A stretch of 5,180 nt of DNA from the NCBI GenBank assembly GCA_024687845.1, contig JAILEL010000097.1:1-5180 (forward strand), read 5' to 3'. Shown here one piece after another: positions 1 through 4,957 of the stretch. Position numbers and translations under genes: made by a program. The DNA is from Eubacterium sp. (GTDB lineage: Bacteria > Bacillota_A > Clostridia > Lachnospirales > Lachnospiraceae). Under the pieces are notes generated by a model. That model was not told the DNA's origin and searched no databases. It saw nothing but the letters and a program-made list of their open reading frames with translations. How positions within the stretch are numbered: the stretch's first letter is position 1; every line of letters begins with the position of its first letter.

Positions 1-2
1 CT

Positions 3-116
3 GAACTTGGTATTGAGTGGCCGATAGATATTGATATCAATAATCTGAATCAGATTTCTGAAAAGGATTCTAAAGCTCCGACACTCAAAGATCTGAAAGA
101 TTCTTTTGGTATGTAA
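3..116 (+). CDS. rfbC: dTDP-4-dehydrorhamnose 3,5-epimerase, C-terminal end (5' truncated)
   Basis: An open frame enters from the left edge and ends at TAA 114-116, giving about 37 residues that begin ELGIEWPIDIDI and continue through ISEKDSKAPTLKDL. The pattern of a GIEWP segment followed by SEKD and AP-L-L is the characteristic tail of RmlC/RfbC, the epimerase that converts dTDP-4-keto-6-deoxyglucose to the L-rhamnose precursor in the cytoplasm for cell-surface polysaccharide. The catalytic cupin core lies outside the window, so activity cannot be judged. The call rests only on this tail. The stop codon forms part of the ribosome binding site of the next gene (TAAGGAG), which suggests co-transcription and possibly translational coupling. 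An rfbA/B/D cluster would be expected to the left, but that is inference. Confidence 0.8.
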   Translation, partial: ELGIEWPIDIDINNLNQISEKDSKAPTLKDLKDSFGM

Positions 117-120
117 GGAG
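115..120 (+). promoter_or_regulatory. Ribosome binding site that fixes the start of the Nudix-ASCH fusion gene
   Basis: AAGGAG lies six bases before ATG 127 and overlaps the last two bases of the rfbC stop codon. The open frame extends upstream to a TTG at 106, but that TTG lies inside rfbC and has no Shine-Dalgarno sequence at the right distance, so ATG 127 is taken as the start. Confidence 0.85.
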
Positions 121-126
121 ACATTA

Positions 127-1317
127 ATGAATAAGATTCAGCTTGTTAATGATGACTACGAGGGTCATGTGGATATCTGCAGACATGCCTGCAGGGGAAT
201 TGTCATTAAAGATGGAAAGATTCTATTAAGCTATGAATCTAATGAGGACAAGTTTATTATTCCTGGAGGCGGTGTGGAAGAAGGTGAAACATTTGCCGAA
301 TGTTGTGCCAGAGAGATAAAGGAAGAGACAGGGATAATAGTAAAACCTATTGAGGAATATCTTGAGATAGAGGAACTCTTTCTGAACTGGAAGCATATTC
401 AGCATTATTTTCTTTGTGAATTTGTTGAAGATACAGGCAAACAAAGCTTAACGGATGCTGAGATTAAAAATGGGGATGTACCAAGGTGGATCCGATTTGA
501 AGATGCAGTTGAGACTTTTGGAAAATATGAAGAGTTCCACGATATAAATATCGCAGATTATGGTCTATATAGAAGAGAGTTTCTGGCATTAAAGGCTTTG
601 AGGAAATCAGAAGTTTTTGTTTCCAGAAAAGAAGATTTTGGGATGTCATATGCGAAAAGGCATATTATGAGATTAACATCTTCTCCATTAAAGATGATAA
701 GAGAAGGTACAAAAACCATCGAACTTCGTTTACTGGATGAAAAAAGAAAAGGTATTTCCGTTGGTGATACTATAGTTTTTGTAAACACTGAAGATGAGAA
801 TGATATTCTGTGTGTGATGGTTGATGATCTATATAGATTTGATTCTTTTGAGGAACTATATAAGAATCTTCCGTTACTCGAGTGTGGTTATACAGAAGAT
901 GATATTGACTCTGCATCTCCAAAGGATATGGAACTATATTATCCAAAAGAAGAACAAGAACAGTACGGTGTTGTCGGGATCAAGGTCTCATTGATCGTAG
1001 GAAAGAGTGTTAAAGGAATAATAGATCGACCTGCTGGAAGCCATCATCCAAGACATCCGGAGATGATATATCCAATAAACTATGGATTTGTAGAAGGGGT
1101 AATGGCTCCTGACGGGGCAGAACAGGATGTATATGTGCTAGGTACTGATGAACCAATAAAAACCTTTGAGGGAAAGGTTATTGCTGTTTATCATCGATTT
1201 GATGATGTTGAAGATAAATGGATAGTTTCCATCGATGGAAGAAACTATACTGATGAGGAAATTCTTAAAATGATAGATTTTCAGGAACAGTATTTTAAGG
1301 GTAGGGTGTTAAGATAG
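127..1317 (+). CDS. Nudix hydrolase - ASCH domain - pyrophosphatase-like three-domain fusion protein
   Basis: This 396-residue protein has no signal peptide or membrane segment, so it is probably cytoplasmic. Residues about 15-160 form a Nudix domain with a complete Nudix box (G48, E54, R62-E63, E66-E67, G69), so hydrolysis of a nucleoside-diphosphate-linked substrate is likely. Residues about 177-290 match an ASCH (PUA-like) domain, with the typical motif around G194-T-K196-T-I-E199-L-R201. Residues about 291-396 resemble the short clostridial proteins annotated as inorganic pyrophosphatase: DRP at 300-302, YPINYG at 315-320, D329...D334 and DDVEDKW at 359-365. Stand-alone proteins for each part are known in clostridia, as I recall; here they are joined with almost no linker. 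I infer that the Nudix domain releases a phosphate product that the last domain processes, with ASCH binding a nucleoside or RNA. The substrate is unknown. The gene follows rfbC by 10 bases and precedes the next gene by 22. Confidence 0.85.
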   Translation: MNKIQLVNDDYEGHVDICRHACRGIVIKDGKILLSYESNEDKFIIPGGGVEEGETFAECCAREIKEETGIIVKPIEEYLEIEELFLNWKHIQHYFLCEFVEDTGKQSLTDAEIKNGDVPRWIRFEDAVETFGKYEEFHDINIADYGLYRREFLALKALRKSEVFVSRKEDFGMSYAKRHIMRLTSSPLKMIREGTKTIELRLLDEKRKGISVGDTIVFVNTEDENDILCVMVDDLYRFDSFEELYKNLPLLECGYTEDDIDSASPKDMELYYPKEEQEQYGVVGIKVSLIVGKSVKGIIDRPAGSHHPRHPEMIYPINYGFVEGVMAPDGAEQDVYVLGTDEPIKTFEGKVIAVYHRFDDVEDKWIVSIDGRNYTDEEILKMIDFQEQYFKGRVLR

Positions 1318-1326
1318 CACTTATCA

Positions 1327-1333
1327 AAAGGAG
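1327..1333 (+). promoter_or_regulatory. Ribosome binding site of the 258-residue hypothetical gene
   Basis: AAAGGAG lies six bases before ATG 1340 in the 22-base gap after the fusion gene. It supports that start, and the short gap supports shared transcription with the gene before it. Confidence 0.8.
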
Positions 1334-1339
1334 ACAGAT

Positions 1340-2116
1340 ATGGATTTTCCAAAAGAAGAGCTACTAGAAAAATACGTAAGTATCTATGAGGAACATATAG
1401 CTGACTATGTACCAGACTTTGAAGTGAAGAATGGGGCGACCTGCTATGTAAGGTTTAATGATGCCTGGCGAGAACTCAATCCCTTTGAAAAGCTTTTGAT
1501 CACTAGACTTTTAAATCGTAAAAACACCTTCCCGAAGAAGCATTCTACGAAGCTTCCTAAAAATGCAAATCCAGATAACTACGTTATACTAAAATATGAC
1601 AGTGATGGAAATCTGAAGGTTGCACGCATAGGAGAAGGTGGAGCTCATGACATGGCGTTTGTCTATGTTTCTAATCAGTTAACTATTGGGTATTTTCTTG
1701 ATTATTTTCAGAGTGGTGAAATAATCCCTAGCCTGTATAATTTTGAATGGTATGAATATGATGATGCCGACAGACTTATCAGCGCAGAGATTTTCCGAGG
1801 TTGTGGAAGTCCTAAGGATGACGTTATCATAAATTGTGAGTATTATGAATACGATGGTGACGTTCTTTCTCATGCAAGGTGCTTCCAGGAGTTTCAGAAG
1901 TATCCTAATCAAATGACAATGAATATGGTCAAACAAATAATGCCAGACCGAATCTTTAATCCAAATCAGATAGAATATACTTTTGGACGTGTTTCGGACG
2001 GATTGGATTATACTAGTAACTATTACTACCGAAAGTCTCAAACCATTACGGACAAAGGTCATGTATCGGAAGATACACTTACACATTTGGCAGAGAATGG
2101 AATACGTTTGGTTTAA
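1340..2116 (+). CDS. Hypothetical protein with YD-like repeats
   Basis: I do not recognise this 258-residue protein. It has no signal peptide or hydrophobic membrane segment. The N-terminal part (about 1-75) is charged and probably helical. From about residue 80 onward it is rich in Tyr, Asp and Phe and carries short segments with a YD pattern: KYDSDGNLKVARIG (85-98), YEYDDADRLISAEIF (138-152) and YEYDGDVLSHARCF (169-182), then a Tyr-rich stretch near 222-230. These resemble the beta-hairpin YD repeats of RHS-type proteins, but there are only about three and they are degenerate, so a small beta-sheet protein is as far as I would go. A strong ribosome binding site and 22-base spacing place it in one unit with the Nudix-ASCH fusion gene. 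An immunity or accessory role is possible, but nothing in the sequence demonstrates it. It is a real gene because of its length, ribosome binding site and consistent codon use. Confidence 0.75.
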   Translation: MDFPKEELLEKYVSIYEEHIADYVPDFEVKNGATCYVRFNDAWRELNPFEKLLITRLLNRKNTFPKKHSTKLPKNANPDNYVILKYDSDGNLKVARIGEGGAHDMAFVYVSNQLTIGYFLDYFQSGEIIPSLYNFEWYEYDDADRLISAEIFRGCGSPKDDVIINCEYYEYDGDVLSHARCFQEFQKYPNQMTMNMVKQIMPDRIFNPNQIEYTFGRVSDGLDYTSNYYYRKSQTITDKGHVSEDTLTHLAENGIRLV

Positions 2117-2148
2117 ACATAATTGTGATTTAAGGCAGATACAGAAAC

Positions 2149-2329
2149 GTGATAAGAAAAGCAGAAACAAAAGACCTATCCAGGATTGCTGAGATTCTGG
2201 TGTTTACAAAAAGAATAAAGTATAACTAATCGTTTCTATCTGTCATGTGGTTTCAAGGAATTTGAGGTCATAAGAGAACTGTGGGGAGAAGAGAATCCTT
2301 GTCAGATATATGTGATGTATCTGAAATAA
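2149..2329 (+). pseudogene. Broken GNAT acetyltransferase: N- and C-terminal stubs with the middle deleted
   Basis: Two short pieces remain. The first runs from GTG 2149 to a stop at 2227-2229 and reads V-IRKAETKDLSRIAEILVF then TKRIKYN, a typical first strand and helix of a GNAT acetyltransferase. The second, shifted by one frame, runs from about 2228 to TAA 2327-2329. It reads NRFYLSCGFKEFEVIREL then WGEENPCQIYVMYLK, the familiar GNAT C-terminus with the N-x-F-Y-x-x-x-G-F element. The central strands and the acetyl-CoA loop (R-x-x-G-x-G) are absent, so about 57 residues remain of a usual 140-170 and no enzyme can be made. The junction lies near 2219-2230. Either one gene lost its middle, or two neighbouring GNAT genes were joined by a deletion; the sequence does not decide. 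It fills most of the 249-base gap between 2116 and 2366. Confidence 0.75.
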
Positions 2330-2365
2330 CAAAGGAAAAGAAAAGCTAAAGGAAACGAGCGGAGA

Positions 2366-3493
2366 ATGAAGCTAAGAAAGTTTGAAATAAATTCTGATTT
2401 TGAGTCAATGAAAAACTGGGTTACTGATGAGAGAACACATGCTATGTGGTGTGCAAATCTTATTAAATATCCACTGAATAAGGAACATTTAACTGAAACT
2501 TTAAAGGAAGTAGCAAACAGATTTGGAGATGTTCCCTATGTGGCAATATCAGATGATAATAAAGTAGTTGGGTTCTTTTGCTATACATTAAATAATGAAA
2601 CAAAAGAAGGCATGCTCAAGTTTGTAGTTATTGATCCTGAGGCCAGAGGAAAAGGAGTTGCCAGAGAGATGCTGAGTCTTGCTGTTAAACAGGCATTTGA
2701 AGATTCTGATGCAGCTCTAGTTCAGTTAAATGTATTTCCGGAGAATGTAAGAGCTAAGAAATGTTATGAAAAGGTGGGATTTGTGAAGAGAAAACTAACA
2801 CCTAATGCCTTTAGTTTTAAAGATGAATCCTGGGGCAGATGCAATATGATCTTTGAGAGAGAGAGGAACAATCCCTGGAAAGATATATGTCTTGATGATT
2901 ATGAGAATCATATGAGCTTAGATAGTGTAAAGCAGCTTCAGACTTTAAATATGATGATGAAACTGCAGCTAAGTGATTATGATGTTTCTACAGCGATGAT
3001 CCTTGGTATTGCCGGAGGGAATGGACTAGAACATATTGATAAGAAAAAATATAGGAAAGTCTATGGTGTAGATATAAATGAAGATTACCTTCAGAAGGTA
3101 TCTGAAAGATATTCTTCGGAAGATAAATTAGGTGGGATACTTGAATGCATTTCAGCAGACCTTACAAAAGATGTGGAGTCTCTTCCAACAGTAGAACTTG
3201 TTATAGCAGATCTGCTGATAGAATATATAGGATACGAGGCATTTGCAAAGGTTGTTGAGCAAATAAATCCGGAGGTTGTTTCCAGCATAATACAAATAAA
3301 CACAGATACTGAAAACTGGGTTTCTGATTCGCCATATTTGCATGCTTTCGATGGACTTGATGCGGTTCATCATCAGATGGAAGAAAATGAGCTTATAAAG
3401 GCTATGGAGGATATAGGATACGCTGAGGTAGGAAATGTCATGGAATCCCTTCCTAATGGAAAAGCCTTAGTCAGAGTAGATTTTCAAAGATAG
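2366..3493 (+). CDS. GNAT N-acetyltransferase - class I SAM-dependent methyltransferase fusion
   Basis: This 375-residue soluble protein has two enzyme domains. Residues about 1-165 are a GNAT acetyltransferase: the acetyl-CoA pyrophosphate loop is R94-G-K-G-V-A99 after VVIDPEA, and the C-terminal element is N127-x-x-A130-x-x-x-Y134-x-x-x-G138-F139. Residues about 168-375 are a Rossmann-type methyltransferase: glycine-rich motif I, ILGIAGGNG (212-220), then the acidic residue that would bind the SAM ribose, D236 in VYGVDIN, then ADL (264-266) and LVIADLLIEYIG (278-289). The family of the second half is familiar as a stand-alone clostridial protein starting near NPW (169-171), so a gene fusion is likely. 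Substrates of both halves are unknown; acting on the same molecule is inference. ATG 2366 is the only start after an in-frame stop at 2327, but its ribosome binding site is poor: GGAG is one base away and AAAGGA is twelve bases away. It lies directly after a GNAT remnant. Confidence 0.85.
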   Translation: MKLRKFEINSDFESMKNWVTDERTHAMWCANLIKYPLNKEHLTETLKEVANRFGDVPYVAISDDNKVVGFFCYTLNNETKEGMLKFVVIDPEARGKGVAREMLSLAVKQAFEDSDAALVQLNVFPENVRAKKCYEKVGFVKRKLTPNAFSFKDESWGRCNMIFERERNNPWKDICLDDYENHMSLDSVKQLQTLNMMMKLQLSDYDVSTAMILGIAGGNGLEHIDKKKYRKVYGVDINEDYLQKVSERYSSEDKLGGILECISADLTKDVESLPTVELVIADLLIEYIGYEAFAKVVEQINPEVVSSIIQINTDTENWVSDSPYLHAFDGLDAVHHQMEENELIKAMEDIGYAEVGNVMESLPNGKALVRVDFQR

Positions 3494-3560
3494 TGGTGTC
3501 TTGAGTATTTTACTTCTTGACAAAGAGCGCACAGAATGTCGGGTGTGAAAATTTCTTATT

Positions 3561-3569
3561 TGATATATT
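3561..3569 (+). promoter_or_regulatory. Possible extended -10 promoter of the AraC-type regulator gene
   Basis: TG-A-TATATT (TG at 3561-3562, -10 hexamer 3564-3569) fits an extended -10 element, 42 bases before ATG 3612. The -35 region at a 17-base spacing (3541-3546, GGGTGT) is poor, as is common with extended -10 promoters. A consensus TTGACA is present at 3517-3522, but it is too far away to pair with this -10. The sequence supports the element only moderately. Confidence 0.4.
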
Positions 3570-3599
3570 GATATTGCAAAGAAAAAAGTGCAAAGAGAC

Positions 3600-3607
3600 G
3601 AGGTGAT
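3600..3607 (+). promoter_or_regulatory. Ribosome binding site that fixes the AraC-type gene start
   Basis: GAGGTGAT is an excellent match to the 16S rRNA 3' end and lies four bases before ATG 3612. The open frame also contains GTG codons at 3588 and 3603. The first lacks a Shine-Dalgarno sequence and the second lies inside this site, so ATG 3612 is preferred. Confidence 0.85.
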
Positions 3608-3611
3608 AAAA

Positions 3612-4445
3612 ATGCAAGGCTGGATTGAAGGTTTTCAGGCATCGTTAGACTATATTGAACAGAATCTGACTGAGACACTTGATATGAAAGTGATTGCTGA
3701 TATAGCATCTTTCTCTTCTTTCTATTATCAGAGAATATTCGGTGCACTGTGTGGTTTGACAGTTGGTGAATATATTCGTGCGCGCAGAATGACACTGGCG
3801 GCACAGGAACTAATAAGCTCTGATGCGAAGGTGATTGATATAGCGGTAAAGTATGGTTATGATTCGCCGGACAGTTTTGCAAAAGCATTTCAGAGATTTC
3901 ATGGTATAACACCTTCAAAGGTTCGTGATCCTGGAATAATAGTTAAATCTCTTGCACCTATGCATATTAAAATATCACTGGAGGGTGGAAATATGATGAA
4001 TTATAAAATTACTGAAAAAGGACCATTTTCAATCGTTGGCATTAAGAGACCATTTAATTCTGATACAAGTTATCAGGAGATTCCAAAGTTCTGGGATGAG
4101 TGGATGGAGCAGGGAGATAGCCGTCCTATTATGGGAACCTTCGGAGTCTGTATTGACATGAAGGGAAAGGATTTCGATTATTGGATCGCAGATATTTACT
4201 TACCATGGGAAGATATACCAGAAGGATGTGAAACCAGAATGATTCCTGGTGGCCTTTGGGCAGAGTTCCCTTGTACTATGGATAATCTGCAGGATACGAA
4301 CACTAAAATTTGGTCTGAGTGGCTCCCAGCACTTCAAGGTTATGACTTAGCAGGAGATTATGATATTGAAGTATATGTTCCAAAGGATGATGGTTCCGGC
4401 GAGCTGAATGTAGCAATCTGGATACCTCTTAAGAAGATTGATTAA
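3612..4445 (+). CDS. AraC-family transcriptional regulator with GyrI-like effector-binding domain
   Basis: From ATG 3612 the protein has 277 residues. Residues about 5-106 are the AraC DNA-binding unit with two helix-turn-helix motifs: the first around 23-42 (MKVIADIASFSSFYYQRIF region), followed by the linker GLTVGEYIRARRM, and the second around 73-97 (IDIAVKYGYDSPDSFAKAF), ending in the signature FHGITPSKVR (96-105). Residues about 129-277 are a GyrI-like (BmrR/Rob-type) effector-binding domain, with its usual last strands DYDIEVYVP (249-257) and AIWIPLKK (268-275). E253 sits where this fold often has an acidic ligand-contacting residue (inference from the family). The DNA-binding domain is at the N-terminus, as in Rob. 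Such proteins usually activate drug- or stress-response genes on binding a small cationic or hydrophobic molecule. The target here is unknown; the GNAT downstream is a candidate but a hairpin lies between. The gene appears to be its own transcription unit. Confidence 0.9.
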   Translation: MQGWIEGFQASLDYIEQNLTETLDMKVIADIASFSSFYYQRIFGALCGLTVGEYIRARRMTLAAQELISSDAKVIDIAVKYGYDSPDSFAKAFQRFHGITPSKVRDPGIIVKSLAPMHIKISLEGGNMMNYKITEKGPFSIVGIKRPFNSDTSYQEIPKFWDEWMEQGDSRPIMGTFGVCIDMKGKDFDYWIADIYLPWEDIPEGCETRMIPGGLWAEFPCTMDNLQDTNTKIWSEWLPALQGYDLAGDYDIEVYVPKDDGSGELNVAIWIPLKKID

Positions 4446-4463
4446 AGTAATTAGAACTTGAAG

Positions 4464-4498
4464 AATTAGTGAGGTCAAACGATTTGACCTCACTAATT
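4464..4498 (+). terminator. Perfect 16-bp hairpin with 3-base loop, probable transcription terminator
   Basis: AATTAGTGAGGTCAAA (4464-4479) is followed by loop CGA and the exact reverse complement TTTGACCTCACTAATT (4483-4498). The hairpin starts 18 bases after the AraC-gene stop, which is typical for an intrinsic terminator. The T run after the stem is poor (TTTAAG), so termination may be inefficient. The AT-rich outer stem means it could act in both directions. Because it is a perfect palindrome, a protein-binding operator for the next gene cannot be excluded. Confidence 0.6.
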
Positions 4499-4529
4499 TA
4501 AGCGATATTTGAAATAAGGAAATAAGAAA

Positions 4530-4943
4530 ATGATTAGATATGTGGATATAAATGATAAAAAGGATTGGTATAAACTGGATCAGCATTTGCCTGAAAATGT
4601 TTTTTATGAAAAGGTTAGAACCAAGCAGGGATATGTATTAGTTGAGGATGGAAAGATAATTGGGCTCCTCCGATACAATCTCTTTTGGGATAATACGCCT
4701 TTCTGTACCATGCTTTTTATTGAGGATAGCTATCGTAGTAAAGGATATGGCAGACAGATGATGGAACACTGGGAGCAGGATATGAAAGCTCAGGGCTATG
4801 GTATGCTGCTGACATCTACACAGGTTGATGAAGATGCACAGCACTTCTATCGTAAGCTTGGATATAAGGATGCGGGAGGATTTATAGTAGATGTACCGGG
4901 ATTTGAGCAACCGATGGAAATGATTATGATAAAGGCGATATAG
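4530..4943 (+). CDS. GNAT-family N-acetyltransferase
   Basis: This is a 137-residue stand-alone acetyltransferase of the GNAT fold, about the usual length for a minimal member, with no signal peptide or membrane segment. The acetyl-CoA pyrophosphate-binding loop is R69-S-K-G72-Y-G74, following strand CTMLFIEDSY (59-68). The C-terminal element AQHFYRKLGY (103-112) is the usual helix and turn that close the active site, and the last strand is MEMIMIKAI (129-137). The acceptor is unknown; small-molecule amines or protein N-termini are both known in the family. ATG 4530 is preceded by AAGGA at 4516-4520, nine bases away. It follows the AraC gene across the hairpin and precedes the next gene by 14 bases. 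It shares little visible sequence with the other GNAT domains in the window beyond the fold motifs, so recent duplication is not indicated. Confidence 0.9.
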   Translation: MIRYVDINDKKDWYKLDQHLPENVFYEKVRTKQGYVLVEDGKIIGLLRYNLFWDNTPFCTMLFIEDSYRSKGYGRQMMEHWEQDMKAQGYGMLLTSTQVDEDAQHFYRKLGYKDAGGFIVDVPGFEQPMEMIMIKAI

Positions 4944-4944
4944 C

Positions 4945-4950
4945 AGAGGA
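4945..4950 (+). promoter_or_regulatory. Ribosome binding site of the last, truncated gene
   Basis: AGAGGA lies seven bases before ATG 4958 and supports translation of the partial frame at the right edge. The 14-base gap after the GNAT stop suggests shared transcription. Confidence 0.65.
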
Positions 4951-4957
4951 TTTGCTT

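Noticed and set aside
106..126. Upstream extension of the Nudix fusion frame to TTG at 106
   Set aside because: It overlaps the rfbC end, lacks a ribosome binding site, and the AAGGAG at 115-120 fits ATG 127.
1679..2170. Minus-strand open frame of 163 codons opposite the YD-like protein gene
   Set aside because: It is Cys/Ile/Leu-rich with no recognisable domain, fully overlaps a gene with a good ribosome binding site, and looks like an antisense shadow.
1983..2192. Plus-strand frame of 69 codons overlapping the end of the YD-like gene
   Set aside because: It has no ribosome binding site and no family resemblance, and runs out of frame into the GNAT remnant.
2303..2323. Short inverted repeat CAGATA...TATCTG within the GNAT remnant
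   Set aside because: Six-base arms with a nine-base spacer inside former coding sequence are expected by chance.
3517..3545. Consensus TTGACA at 3517-3522 as a -35 box
   Set aside because: No -10-like hexamer occurs 16-18 bases downstream (the sequence there is GC-rich), so it was not called as a promoter.
3588..3611. GTG start at 3588 for the AraC-type gene
   Set aside because: It has no Shine-Dalgarno sequence before it; GAGGTGAT at 3600-3607 points to ATG 3612.
3556..3918. Minus-strand open frame of 120 codons opposite the AraC-type gene
   Set aside because: Its Ser/Gln/His-rich, low-information sequence is a shadow of the helix-turn-helix coding region.
4464..4498. Palindrome as an integron attC site, given the cassette-like GNAT/Nudix gene content
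   Set aside because: The expected core sites (GTTRRRY and RYYYAAC) are absent, the stem is perfect rather than bulged, and no such site occurs between the other genes.
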